64,000 nucleotides of DNA from Leptospirillum sp037442005 (GTDB lineage Bacteria; Nitrospirota; Leptospirillia; Leptospirillales; Leptospirillaceae), in NCBI GenBank assembly GCA_037442005.1, contig JBBIRA010000002.1, positions 33,262 to 97,261 of the forward strand, in the 5' to 3' direction. Below the pieces are notes generated by a model. That model did not search any database and was not told where the DNA came from. It saw only the letters and a list, made by a program, of their open reading frames with translations. Made by a program: the position numbers and the translations under genes. Positions within the stretch are counted from its first letter, which is position 1; every line of letters starts with the position of its first letter. Shown here in pieces: positions 53,166 through 62,781 of this stretch.

Positions 53166-53194
53166 ATGACAGATCAGTGACAGATTGATGACAA
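53166..53194 (-). promoter_or_regulatory. Pho box before pstS
   Basis: On the minus strand three direct repeats TTGTCAT, CTGTCAC and CTGTCAT start exactly 11 bp apart (plus-strand 53188-53194, 53177-53183, 53166-53172), matching the PhoB-binding consensus. They lie about 65 bases before the pstS start. Confidence 0.9.
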
Positions 53195-53412
53195 ACTGTC
53201 CTGATCCCCCGGACCCGCTTTCCCGGAAAATCTCCGGGAATCCTTGTGCTCCCATAGAAAATAGGCACGGCAGGACACGTGCAGAAGGCTCCCGCAGACA
53301 CCCTGCTCAAACAGCGACACCGGACCGGCAAGAGTCTTCCCCGGCTCCAGACAGCAGACAGCCCCGGAAGGTCCCCGCCCCAGATGCGGGCAATGGCCAA
53401 ACAGCGTTTCCA

Positions 53413-54195
53413 TCAGCGCGGCTCCACAGCCATCCGGACTTTCTGGTCAGGAGAGCACTCCTTCAGCCGATACCCCGTCCCCCGAAGCGTTTCGATAAAC
53501 TTCGGCTCTCCCGGCGTTTCACCCAGTTTCTTCCGGAGAGACCAGATGTGTACGTTGAGGTTATGTTCCTCCACCTCCCATTCCTCCCCCCACAAGGCGA
53601 TCATGAGCGACTCGCGCTCAATGACATATCCTCCCTGGGCACAAAGATGGGCCAGGATCCGGAATTCAATGGGTGTCAGCCGCACCTCCCGGCCGTTGAC
53701 CCGGACTTCATGGCGTCCCGTATCGACCAGCAGTCCCCCGATCTCAAAACGTCCTTTCGGTGTCGTACTGGGCTCCTGACGCGTCTGTTCCATGCGGCGA
53801 TCCAGGGCATGGACACGGGCCACCAGTTCCCGGGTTGAAAACGGTTTCGAGAGAAAATCGTCCGCCCCCTCCTCCAGCGCCGTAACCCGTCTGTCCGTAT
53901 CGGAAACCGCTGACAGCACAAGAACCGGCACCTCCCGGATTTCTTTCTGTTTCCGGATGAACCGGACCAGGTCAATGCCATCTCTTACAGGCAGCATCAG
54001 ATCCACAATCACAAGCTTCAACTGACCGCGTCCGATCACCCGCCTGAGAAGCCAGACCCCTTCTTCCCCATCACGGGCGGTCAGCACCTGATACCCTTCC
54101 CGCTCGAGAAGGCTCTTGACCAATGTCAGCAAATGGTCTTCATCGTCAATCACTACCACAATTGGCCGTTTGTCCTGCTCACTCACCATTGACAT
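53413..54195 (-). CDS. phoB: PhoB-type response regulator
   Basis: This is a 260-residue OmpR/PhoB-family activator. Receiver: acidic pocket DDED (17-20), phospho-acceptor Asp65 in LVIVDLMLP, Lys in SKPFS. Winged-helix C-terminus has EVRLTPIEFRILAHL and HIWSLRKKLG with FIETLRGTGYRLK. AGGAGG precedes the ATG. It would bind the Pho box at 53166. No histidine kinase gene is adjacent. Confidence 0.93.
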   Translation of the reverse strand: MSMVSEQDKRPIVVVIDDEDHLLTLVKSLLEREGYQVLTARDGEEGVWLLRRVIGRGQLKLVIVDLMLPVRDGIDLVRFIRKQKEIREVPVLVLSAVSDTDRRVTALEEGADDFLSKPFSTRELVARVHALDRRMEQTRQEPSTTPKGRFEIGGLLVDTGRHEVRVNGREVRLTPIEFRILAHLCAQGGYVIERESLMIALWGEEWEVEEHNLNVHIWSLRKKLGETPGEPKFIETLRGTGYRLKECSPDQKVRMAVEPR

Positions 54196-54342
54196 CGCTT
54201 CCTCCTTTACAGAGACCTTCTCCCGGCATCACCCATAAACGATCCTACACCCATCAAACGACACCCGGAGAACAACACTGTAAAGAACCGGTCACAAATC
54301 CCCGACAACCTTTGTCAAAAGACAGAACAGATAGATAAGAGA

Positions 54343-54374
54343 GCCGGACAGGGGGAGGAATGCCCCCTGCCGGC
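54343..54374 (-). terminator. Terminator of the porin gene
   Basis: GCCGG-A-CAGGGGG pairs with CCCCCTG-CCGGC around a six-base loop; TCTCTTATCT follows on the minus strand. Confidence 0.7.
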
Positions 54375-54386
54375 GCCCGTCTCTTT

Positions 54387-56024
54387 CTAGAAAAAGTAGA
54401 ACCAGGACATCATGACGCGGTTATCGATGGCGTTCATGCCTGTGGTGTAAAGGGTGTCGTACTGGCCATATTCAAGACCCGCCCGCACCGCCGGCGTAAA
54501 GTCGTGCCAGAGGTCGACAAAGGCAAAGGTATTGGCTGTCCAGGCCGCCGAATACTTGAAGAGCCCGTTGGTGGATCCGGCCCCTCCTGTATTGTAGGCC
54601 CCGACCGCATTGGCGATACTTTGAAGATTCGTAGCATCGGTCTGGGCAAGACCCACAGAGATGGACGTATGGGCCTCGTCCGGGAAGTAATACTGGAGAT
54701 CCACGTTAAAGGACCGGGTATCCAGAGGAACAAAAGCGTTTCCGTTAATAAAGAACGTCCCGCCGGGATAATCCGCAGCCGAACCTAGGTTAGCTCCGCC
54801 ATTGAGGTCCCCCCCGCCATTCGTTCCGTAGTTCAGGTTCGGGAACTGCCAGGCATCCCCCTGTCCGTAAGAATACTCCGCCGTCAGGGTCAGGTTGTTT
54901 CCGGGTTTTCCGTCCTTGACCGGAATGATCGGAAGCCACAGATCAACCGCATAGGCCGAGGTAAAATTATTGAATCCCTGACCAACCGGAGCCGTTGAAG
55001 TATAGTTCGTTCCTTTAGTGTTCGGGCTTCCCAGATAGCCGTCATAGTTGGTCTGGATATCGGAAAAACCGATGGCAAGGGGGAACTGGCCTTTTCCGGT
55101 ATTACCGATCATCCCTTCGCCTTCCCATCCGGTATCGGCGTACTTGATCCCCTCGACAAAGGAGGGGAGACCCGAGGTATTCGAAGGAGGCATCTGGACG
55201 GAGCCCGCCACCTCAATATGGCTGTCGTCGGTCAGATGGATGATCTTGTACCACCGCGCCTGGGGAAACCGTCCGTAGAGCGTTCCCGGACCCGGGGCGA
55301 TCTGGACGGAGTTATAGATATTGTAGGGCTGCCATCCGAAAAGGGACCAGTATTGACCCAGAAGGAAATTCCCGAAGTCCGGGGTCGTGATATCCATGAA
55401 AAAATGACGGATACGAAAGATCGGGTTTGTCGTATAGCCGGTGTTTCCTGCCAGGCTTTCTCCCGGATTGGCCAGAAAGTCCATTTCCAGCAAGGCCCGG
55501 ATCTTGTAGCCGTTGTAGACCGGCGACGACAGGGCAAATCCGATTCGGGAGTTGTTCACGTCAAACCCCACGGCATTGTGATCGACGGTCGACCCCAGCG
55601 ATGTCGGAGATCCTGATGAGGTTAAGCCTCCTTGAACAGTACTGGCATTGGCCGCGCCGGCATTAAAGGGCCAGTTGTTAAATGAGTTTGACGAGTCGTA
55701 AACAGAGTCAAATTCGACAAATCCGTACATCATCGTCTGCCACTTCCCGACCATCGAAGTATACCCCGGAGGCGGCGCATCGGGGATCAGGTTCTGGAAC
55801 GAGTTGTGGATCTCCGAATTGAGCTTGTCGGGGTCGACCGGTGGCGCCTCACTCACCGGAGGAGCCGACTGAGGCTTCGAATAGGGAGAGTCCGGCGTCA
55901 GGTTGTCGGCAACCTGCGCCTGTGAATCCGTGCTCTGGGCAAAGGCTCCCGGGTTGGGAGCAAGAGCGAGAATCCCTGCGGCCAGAACCGAAAGACCGAG
56001 AGCCCGCTGGCGAGTCTTGCGCAT
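54387..56024 (-). CDS. DcaP-like outer-membrane porin
   Basis: This is a 545-residue protein with a signal peptide (about 1-30, after MRKTRQRALG) and a Pro-rich linker (about 45-90). The barrel starts at MYGFVEFDSVYD and has NSRIGFALSS, IFRIRHFFMD and FLLGQYWSLFGW, features of the DcaP/OprP-type porins; the C-terminus ends in aromatic YFF as for barrel insertion. ATG at 56024 behind AGGAGG. Position beside phoB and a weak Pho-box-like site suggests phosphate or organic-anion uptake in starvation (inference). Confidence 0.85.
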   Translation of the reverse strand: MRKTRQRALGLSVLAAGILALAPNPGAFAQSTDSQAQVADNLTPDSPYSKPQSAPPVSEAPPVDPDKLNSEIHNSFQNLIPDAPPPGYTSMVGKWQTMMYGFVEFDSVYDSSNSFNNWPFNAGAANASTVQGGLTSSGSPTSLGSTVDHNAVGFDVNNSRIGFALSSPVYNGYKIRALLEMDFLANPGESLAGNTGYTTNPIFRIRHFFMDITTPDFGNFLLGQYWSLFGWQPYNIYNSVQIAPGPGTLYGRFPQARWYKIIHLTDDSHIEVAGSVQMPPSNTSGLPSFVEGIKYADTGWEGEGMIGNTGKGQFPLAIGFSDIQTNYDGYLGSPNTKGTNYTSTAPVGQGFNNFTSAYAVDLWLPIIPVKDGKPGNNLTLTAEYSYGQGDAWQFPNLNYGTNGGGDLNGGANLGSAADYPGGTFFINGNAFVPLDTRSFNVDLQYYFPDEAHTSISVGLAQTDATNLQSIANAVGAYNTGGAGSTNGLFKYSAAWTANTFAFVDLWHDFTPAVRAGLEYGQYDTLYTTGMNAIDNRVMMSWFYFF

Positions 56025-56144
56025 CAAAAAACCTCCTTTAAAAGGGAAATTTCACAACATTCATCAAAACCAGTAAAATGATTATTGGACCGGAAAACCG
56101 ATATCAAGTTCCGGGACGGGGGAATCTTAGGAGGGAGGTAAAAA

Positions 56145-56180
56145 GGGAGTATCAAGATCCTGTGACAAATCCGTGAACAG
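56145..56180 (-). promoter_or_regulatory. Weak Pho-box-like site for the porin gene
   Basis: GTGACAA at 56162 and GTGAACA at 56173 (plus strand) are 11 bp apart, i.e. TGTTCAC and TTGTCAC on the minus strand, with GATACT nearby as a possible -10. Only two imperfect repeats. Confidence 0.35.
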
Positions 56181-56334
56181 CCCATCGTCTCATTACGCCT
56201 TCCTGGAACGACTCTCTTCCCGGAAGGAATCCCATGATTTGACAGAACCCACGCCCTCCGATGAACATAAAAAGGACAGTCTGAACCCTGTTCGCACACC
56301 AAAAACAAACTCTTTCATCAAACAGGAGATTCCC

Positions 56335-56649
56335 ATGTCCGTGCTTCTCGAATTCAGCATGTCCCCGCTTGACAAAGGCCCGAGCGTCGGGGCTTATGTC
56401 TCCCGTTCTCTAGACATCATTGATAAAAGTGGGGTTTCCTATCAGCTGAACCCGATGGGAACGGTGCTCGAGGGCGAATGGGATGAAGTAATGTCGGTCG
56501 TCCGGGACTGCTATCTGCGCATGAGTCAGGACTGCGAGCGGATTTCCGTTGCCATCAAAGTCGATGCCCGTTCCGGACAGACCGGAAGGATCGCGGGAAA
56601 AGTGGCCTCCGTCGAAAAACATCTGGGACGACCTGTCAAACATATCTGA
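56335..56649 (+). CDS. Thiamine-binding-type protein, MTH1187/DUF77 family
   Basis: This is a 104-residue ferredoxin-like fold protein with AGGAG before the ATG at 56335. VLLEFSMSPLDKGPSVG at the start, VLEGEWDEVMSVVRDCY and the late RISVAIKVDAR fit this family, whose members form tetramers and can bind thiamine. No thiamine transport genes are adjacent. Confidence 0.85.
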   Translation: MSVLLEFSMSPLDKGPSVGAYVSRSLDIIDKSGVSYQLNPMGTVLEGEWDEVMSVVRDCYLRMSQDCERISVAIKVDARSGQTGRIAGKVASVEKHLGRPVKHI

Positions 56650-56923
56650 AGACGGGCCGGTGTGACCGGTGCCCTTTTCGATCGGTTTTGGGAATGCTAT
56701 GATAGGCGGGTTTTGAGAGAAAACCCTTCCAAAGAGGGACGGGTGCGTTTTGAAGACCCTTCCGGAGGAGAACCGGGCAGAGCCCTGAGGAAATAAAACG
56801 GGAATGAAACGATCTATTCCTGTTTCGGGTCTGCTCCCGGTCTGTTTCCGGGGAGAAACAACGACGGATTCACAGGATTTCTGAACCAGAACCATTCAAA
56901 AAGAAAGTGGCAGAGCCCCCCTT

Positions 56924-58219
56924 ATGGCAAATATCATCATTCTGGGCACCCAATGGGGTGACGAAGGAAAAGGGAAGATCGTCGATCTTCTGACCGAACA
57001 GGCCGACTGTATCATCCGGTATCAGGGTGGACATAATGCCGGACATACCATTGTCGTCGGCAAGGAAAAGTTCATCCTTCACCTGATTCCTTCGGGCATT
57101 CTCCATCAGGGGAAAAACTGCGTGATCGGAAACGGCATCGCCCTCGATCCCCATGCCCTGATCGAAGAGATTGAAGAACTCTCCGTCCGCGGCATCAAGG
57201 TCGACAAAAATCTCAAGATCAGCGATGGATGTCATCTGATCATGCCCTACCATCGGGCGATCGACAAACAGTCGGAGGAAATGAAGGGAACACGCAGGAT
57301 CGGGACGACCGGCCGGGGGATCGGCCCCGCCTATGTCGACAAGATGGCCAGGATCGGACTCCGGACAGGAGACCTTGCCCACCCCGCGCTTTTCCGGCAA
57401 AAGCTCGAACAAAACCTCTCAGAGATGAACTACCTCATGGAGCAGCTCTGTAAAACCCATGGATTTGATCTTGAGACCCTCTATGCCGACGCCATGGCCA
57501 TTGGCGAACGTCTTGCCCCTTACATCACCGATACCTCCCTTTTCCTCTGGGAAGAACGAAAAAAAGGCTCCCAGCTTCTGTTCGAGGGGGCACAAGGAAC
57601 CCATCTCGACATCGACCACGGAACCTACCCCTTCGTTACCAGTTCAAATGCCTCGGCGGGCGGAGCGCTGACAGGATCAGGCGTCGGCCCCACCGCCATC
57701 AACGGGGTCATCGGTGTGACCAAGGCCTACACCACGCGTGTGGGATCCGGACCTTTTCCCACCGAGCTCTTTGATGCCTCTGGAGAGTATTTGCGCAAAC
57801 AGGGAATGGAGTTTGGCGCCACCACCGGAAGAGCCAGAAGATGTGGATGGTTTGACGCGCTGGTTGTCCGGTATGCGGCCAGGATCAACGGACTGACCGG
57901 GATTGTCCTGACCAAGATCGACGTCCTCGACGACCTCGATACCATCAGGATCTGTACCGGGTATACCGTCCACGGAAAGCCCGTCACGGAATTTCCCCGT
58001 CATCTGTCGGACATTGAGTCGGCGGTGCCGGTCTACGAGGAACTCCCGGGCTGGAAAACCTCGCTCAAAGGAATCCGGGAGTTCGAAAAGCTTCCGGTGG
58101 CCGCCCGGAACTATGTCCACCGGATTGAAGAACTGACCGGCGTTCCGGTCATCATGATATCAACCGGATCCGAGCGGTCAGAAACCATCGTTCTTCAGGA
58201 TCCTTTCGCCGCCATATAA
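56924..58219 (+). CDS. purA: Adenylosuccinate synthetase
   Basis: This 431-residue enzyme converts IMP and aspartate to adenylosuccinate with GTP, first step to AMP. GTQWGDEGKGKIVD at the start, QGGHNAGHTIV, GTTGRGIGPAYVDK, and DHGTYPFVTSSNAS are signatures. The ribosome-binding site is weak (AAAGAAAG about 20 bases before). The 274-base gap upstream was searched; no riboswitch was recognised. Its end overlaps the next gene by 25 bases. Confidence 0.97.
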   Translation: MANIIILGTQWGDEGKGKIVDLLTEQADCIIRYQGGHNAGHTIVVGKEKFILHLIPSGILHQGKNCVIGNGIALDPHALIEEIEELSVRGIKVDKNLKISDGCHLIMPYHRAIDKQSEEMKGTRRIGTTGRGIGPAYVDKMARIGLRTGDLAHPALFRQKLEQNLSEMNYLMEQLCKTHGFDLETLYADAMAIGERLAPYITDTSLFLWEERKKGSQLLFEGAQGTHLDIDHGTYPFVTSSNASAGGALTGSGVGPTAINGVIGVTKAYTTRVGSGPFPTELFDASGEYLRKQGMEFGATTGRARRCGWFDALVVRYAARINGLTGIVLTKIDVLDDLDTIRICTGYTVHGKPVTEFPRHLSDIESAVPVYEELPGWKTSLKGIREFEKLPVAARNYVHRIEELTGVPVIMISTGSERSETIVLQDPFAAI

Positions 58220-58818
58220 AGCGGGTCGAACGACCGGATCAACCCGACCAGGTCGTCAAGAGACGCGGAGAAATCGGTGGGGAACCCCACATCGAGGCTT
58301 GCCGTTTTCAGCCCGGCAAGCCGTTTTCCAAGAACCGCCCCCTCCTGGGAAAATCTTTCCGGCTCCCGGTCGGGCCTCCCGTGAACCGGCCCGAAATCCA
58401 GAAGACCCGGAACCTGTCTCATCCACCGTGAAAACTCCGGTTCATGGTGCTGAAGCCACTCTCCCAAATAGCGTCTTTCGTGTTCCGCCTCGTCTTTCAG
58501 AACAAATCGCACGGAAAGTCCCCGTGACCCGATAAAGACCCCCGAGTGGGCATACGCCTTGTACCCCCGCTTTTCCGGCCCCAACGCCAGCCACGTCTCT
58601 GGTGGCGGATTGACTCTCCGGCGCATATGGCTTGCCACATGGGGCCAAAAGTCACGAACGCCTCCGGAAAGCAAACGGGAAAGATCCGATGCCAACGCAA
58701 CCAGACCGGGACGGATCTCCCCCCTGATTAACGCCATCCGGTCAGAAAACCCCGGGATATCAAACACACGGACCCACGCCGGATCGAGATAGGAAGAAAT
58801 CTTTTTTTGTTGGTTCAT
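58195..58818 (-). CDS. YktB-like protein (DUF1054)
   Basis: This is a 207-residue protein. The core FWPHVASHMRRRVNPP, ETWLALGPEKRGYKAY and a late beta-rich segment match the DUF1054/YktB family, mainly known from Firmicutes; function unknown. ATG at 58818 with GGAAGG about 12 bases upstream; the frame further left lacks a site. Convergent with purA, 25-base overlap. Confidence 0.85.
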   Translation of the reverse strand: MNQQKKISSYLDPAWVRVFDIPGFSDRMALIRGEIRPGLVALASDLSRLLSGGVRDFWPHVASHMRRRVNPPPETWLALGPEKRGYKAYAHSGVFIGSRGLSVRFVLKDEAEHERRYLGEWLQHHEPEFSRWMRQVPGLLDFGPVHGRPDREPERFSQEGAVLGKRLAGLKTASLDVGFPTDFSASLDDLVGLIRSFDPLYMAAKGS

Positions 58819-59025
58819 CGTATGAGATCCTTCCTCGCACACCAAAGTCACTTTTCTCCATGGATCAGGAACGACTGGTTCCTGATCCTCCAGGAACACT
58901 GCCGGAACAACCGGACCGGCAGGAAATCATCTCTGTTGCCCTTGCTTCATCACGTCAAAAAAGATAGCCTTGGGAAACGTTGGCAAAAACGGTCTAAAAG
59001 ACCGGAACAACATCCTGTTTATGCT

Positions 59026-60027
59026 GTGAGGAGCCGCCTTGTCAATCTTTTTCGCATCCGGATTGATTCCTTGACCGCTCCCGCCAATCCTCTTCCTATT
59101 GCAACACTGACCTTAAATCCCGCCATTGACGCCTCCTATGAAATCAGCCGGCTCGTGGCCGACCAGAAAAGCCATGCCTCGGCCACCCGGTATGACCCCG
59201 GAGGTAACGGGATCAATGTCGGCCGCGCCTTGAAAGAGCTGGGCGTTCCGGCCATGAACTTCTGCATTATGGCCGGAAATGCCGGCATCATGCTGGAAAA
59301 GCTTCTGGAGCAGCAGATTGATCACCTTTTCTGCCAGAAGGTCGAGGGAGAAACCCGGATCAATGCCACCATCCTTCAGCATGATCCGCCGGTTCAATAT
59401 GAAGTGACCGGAATTGGCCCACCGGTTTCCGGGGAGGTTCTCGCGACGATTGCCGACCATTTTCTGACCCATTTAAAAGGCGGCTACGGGGTTCTCTCCG
59501 GCTCTGTCCCTCCGGGCGTTCCTGAAAACGTGTACGAATCCCTGGTTCACCGGATCCACGAACAGGGCGCCATGGCAATCGTTGATGCCCATGGCGATCT
59601 GTTGAAACATTCGCTGAACAACCGGCCCTTTCTCATCAAACCGAACCGCTATGAACTCTCGCTCCTTCTCAACCGGCCTGCCCCCCGGATCGAGGATGTG
59701 GCCGAAGAAGCCCGCAAACTCCAGAAAAGCGGAATCCGGTATGTCTGCGTTTCACTTGGAGAGGCGGGAGCAGTTCTCGCCGGACCGGACGGAAGCTACC
59801 TGGCCAAAGCCCCACCCATCGTTGTCCAGTGCACCGTCGGATCGGGTGACTCCATGGTTGCAGGGCTTCTGGCCGCTTTTTCCCGTGGAGAAACCGACAG
59901 TGAGGCACTCCGACTGGCCGTTGCCTGCGGAAGTGGCACCGCAGCCCAACCCGGGACGGCGATCTTTACCCGGAAACAGGTTGGGGAACTGCTTCAAAGA
60001 ACGGAAGTCACCCCTCTCGACATCTAA
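59026..60027 (+). CDS. PfkB-family sugar (6-phosphofructo?) kinase
   Basis: This is a protein of about 318-333 residues. IATLTLNPAIDASYEISRL near the start and DPGGNGINVGRALKELG match PfkB/FruK/LacC; the catalytic Asp lies in TVGSGDSMVAGLLA. Substrate could be fructose-6-phosphate, fructose-1-phosphate or tagatose-6-phosphate. The start is unsure: GTG 59026 and TTG 59071 are both open, neither with a strong ribosome site; the frame also runs further left. TTG 59071 gives the length closest to known PfkB. No FruA-type transporter is near. Confidence 0.85.
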   Translation: MRSRLVNLFRIRIDSLTAPANPLPIATLTLNPAIDASYEISRLVADQKSHASATRYDPGGNGINVGRALKELGVPAMNFCIMAGNAGIMLEKLLEQQIDHLFCQKVEGETRINATILQHDPPVQYEVTGIGPPVSGEVLATIADHFLTHLKGGYGVLSGSVPPGVPENVYESLVHRIHEQGAMAIVDAHGDLLKHSLNNRPFLIKPNRYELSLLLNRPAPRIEDVAEEARKLQKSGIRYVCVSLGEAGAVLAGPDGSYLAKAPPIVVQCTVGSGDSMVAGLLAAFSRGETDSEALRLAVACGSGTAAQPGTAIFTRKQVGELLQRTEVTPLDI

Positions 60028-62516
60028 GCGGACCGATCGGGTCGGTGTTCCTTCGGCAAATCCGCCACCGGACGTCCCAGGAAATAACCCTGCCCCCACC
60101 GGATCCCCATGGACAAAGCCATACTCCGGCATGCTTCATCCTCCACGTTCTCCGCAATAGTCGTCAGACCGAGGGAATCTCCCATCGTCACAATGCTTTT
60201 GACAATCGCCACGTCAACCGCGTTCCCTTTTCCGGCACCGGTAATAAACGGACCATCCACTTTCAGAAAACTGACCGGGAAAGCGCGCAGATAGTGATGA
60301 GAGGAGTATCCCGCACCGAAATCATCGATAGCAAAAGAAAATCCCCTCCCCCTCAGTTCCCGGAGAAATCCTTCCAGAAGGCTGTAGTTCCGGACGGATT
60401 CCCGTTCAGTAATCTCAAAAACGATCCGGTCGGGAGAAATGCCTGTTTTTCCGACCAGCTCGTCAAGACGCGACATAAAATCATTGACAATGATCGACCG
60501 GGGTGACAGGTTCAAAAACAATTGCCCCGGAAACCCCTGGTCGAGAACACTCCGGATGGCTTTATCGAAAATGGAGAAGTCCATATTTGTCACCAGTCCC
60601 GACCGTTCGGCAAGCTCGATAAAATCCCCTGAGGAAAGGATCTCCCCGTTTTCAAGGATCATCCGCCCCAGAACCTCAACGGCCTTGATTTCCCCTGTTG
60701 ACAGATCAACAATCGGCTGAAAGAAGGGAACAACACGATTGTCCCGGATCAGTCGCAACATCCGGGATTCTCCGTCGGAGGAAGACTGATAGGCATCCAT
60801 GATCGCTTTTTCAGACGGGACCGCATAGCTGTTTTTGCCAGCCCGCTTGGCGAGATACATCGTATGATCCGCAATATGAAACAGATCCTGGGCATTCTTC
60901 CCATGATCCGGATAGGAGGCCACCCCGATTGAAATCGACGCAACAATCGGCTCCCCCGTTCCCGGATCGTCCAGAACAAACCCGCCGACCGCCTGGCGGA
61001 TACGCTCCACGACGGCGACCACCCGGACAAGGTCCGTTTCCGGAAATATGATCGTAAACTCATCTCCCCCGTAGCGGCAGAGAATGTCTCCCTGACGCAC
61101 CTCATCTTCGATCGTCCGGGCAATTCCTTTTAAAAACTCATCTCCTGTCATGTGGCCATAGGTATCGTTTACCGTCTTGAAGTCGTCAAGATCGATCACG
61201 CACAGGGAGCAGGAGGCCTCATGGCGATCGCTCCGGCCGATTTCGTAGTCGAGAAGGTCCCAGAAAACCCGCTGGTTAAAAAGCCTTGTCAGAGGATCCC
61301 GGATGGCAAAAAACTCAATTTCCTTGTTATAGAGGTAAATCGCTTTCACCGAACCGATCATGTTCAAAAAAGACGACAGGAAACTCTTGATGACCAGAAG
61401 GCGAAGCGGATTCTGGCCATCCCCGATCGGAATCCCGACGCCGGCGATTCCCCCGATCCGGGGGGTTTCCAGAAACAGGCTCCGGGTTTGCTGATCGATT
61501 GATTCCAGTGCCATTTCCGGAAGGATTGACCGGGAATCGCTCACAAGATGAAGGAAATGGAGCGGCGGATATCCCGGACGATCGAGGGAGCCGGCCAGTC
61601 TGGCTCCGATCACCGTCTCGACGGACTTCCTGTTGGCAGCTTCCGGTTCTTCCCTCCAGCAGACGGTGACTTCATAGACACCTTCCTTCGTTTCAAACAG
61701 GGCAAAGAAAAACGGAACGGCCATCACCCCGTTGATCTTGCCCAGGAGTTCCCTGAGAAAAGATTCCCAGTCCCGGACAACATCCGATGTGACAATCAGG
61801 GTTTTGACCAGATCCATTTCAAACTTCATGGTCTCAACCATCTGAGCGGTCTGCCGCTTGAGGAAAAGAAGCATGGCAATCAGAAAAACCAGCGAGATCC
61901 AGGATCCGACCAGCAGGATATTCCGGTTCTTGGTATGATGGCTGATTTCCCGTTTGATCTCCATATGACGGCGCTCGAGCCACCGGATCTGGCCCTGCGT
62001 CAGGGAAAACATCCTGGAACTATAGGCTTTTGGAATAAACGGGGTTCCTGGCGGAGCCCTTCTGAGGGGGGGAGAGAGGGTTTCAAGCCGGGAAGATTCG
62101 AGCAGTGCGCCAATGGCCCGGAGCGTTCGTCGGTCAACGGCTCCCCTCACAGGTCGGGACACCGCCATCGCATCGGAAAAGGCGACCACCGCCTGAATCC
62201 GGTACCCCCTGAAGAGCGCCTCGTTGGCGTTGGTCATGGGTGTGATCCCGTTCTGGACCATCATGAACAGGGAGGAAGAAACCGAATGGAGATCCAGAAT
62301 ACTGCGACGAATCCTTTTTTCCTGATGATGAAGGTCCAGGACCTGATTCTTGACCACAAAAAAGGTCAGAAAATCGGAAAAAACCAGAAAGGCGATCAGA
62401 AGCGAGAGGATCCCTTCAAACCGGACTGTCCACCCCATGAAGCGGTAGACACCACGAGGAGAAACATCCTTCACCGTTCGTGAAAACAGGCGGGGCCATA
62501 CACGCAGATCAGCCAT
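60024..62516 (-). CDS. Membrane GGDEF-EAL cyclic-di-GMP protein
   Basis: This is an 830-residue protein. Two membrane spans (about 33-54 and 200-219) enclose a periplasmic sensor region of about 145 residues. A GAF-like cytoplasmic region (about 235-395) follows, then GGDEF (site RYGGDEF 481-487) and EAL (motif EVLGR 614-618, DDFGAGYSS 731-739, QGYFLGRP 809-816). The cyclase site is intact, and the EAL metal ligands Glu614, Asp731-732 and Lys752 remain, so either or both activities are possible. GGAGG precedes the ATG. Ends four bases into pfkB. Confidence 0.95.
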   Translation of the reverse strand: MADLRVWPRLFSRTVKDVSPRGVYRFMGWTVRFEGILSLLIAFLVFSDFLTFFVVKNQVLDLHHQEKRIRRSILDLHSVSSSLFMMVQNGITPMTNANEALFRGYRIQAVVAFSDAMAVSRPVRGAVDRRTLRAIGALLESSRLETLSPPLRRAPPGTPFIPKAYSSRMFSLTQGQIRWLERRHMEIKREISHHTKNRNILLVGSWISLVFLIAMLLFLKRQTAQMVETMKFEMDLVKTLIVTSDVVRDWESFLRELLGKINGVMAVPFFFALFETKEGVYEVTVCWREEPEAANRKSVETVIGARLAGSLDRPGYPPLHFLHLVSDSRSILPEMALESIDQQTRSLFLETPRIGGIAGVGIPIGDGQNPLRLLVIKSFLSSFLNMIGSVKAIYLYNKEIEFFAIRDPLTRLFNQRVFWDLLDYEIGRSDRHEASCSLCVIDLDDFKTVNDTYGHMTGDEFLKGIARTIEDEVRQGDILCRYGGDEFTIIFPETDLVRVVAVVERIRQAVGGFVLDDPGTGEPIVASISIGVASYPDHGKNAQDLFHIADHTMYLAKRAGKNSYAVPSEKAIMDAYQSSSDGESRMLRLIRDNRVVPFFQPIVDLSTGEIKAVEVLGRMILENGEILSSGDFIELAERSGLVTNMDFSIFDKAIRSVLDQGFPGQLFLNLSPRSIIVNDFMSRLDELVGKTGISPDRIVFEITERESVRNYSLLEGFLRELRGRGFSFAIDDFGAGYSSHHYLRAFPVSFLKVDGPFITGAGKGNAVDVAIVKSIVTMGDSLGLTTIAENVEDEACRSMALSMGIRWGQGYFLGRPVADLPKEHRPDRSA

Positions 62517-62781
62517 CAGAAATCCTCCACCCCAACCAGTCAGACGGTTTTCTCAACAGCTTCGAAAATAACCCCATTTGTTACCTTGAGACTCTTTTGA
62601 TACACGATAAATGCTTTGAGATCAATTTTTATAATTTCCTTCGAACAATCCTCCTTCGACTTGAAGACTCCCCCCGGAAACCAGAACAGCGGTTCTTGCC
62701 AAATCATGGTACAATGGGTCATTAAGAAGTTCGTAACCCGGTCGGGTGGCTCAGTGTCCCGGACAGGCAAGGGGTCCTTTT

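Noticed and set aside
54220..54335. Pho box before phoB
   Set aside because: TTGTC-type words occur, but the 11-bp repeat spacing holds for only one poor pair.
56650..56923. Possible riboswitch before purA
   Set aside because: GC-rich and purine-rich, but none of the guanidine, glycine, PRPP, ZTP or purine riboswitch cores could be recognised.
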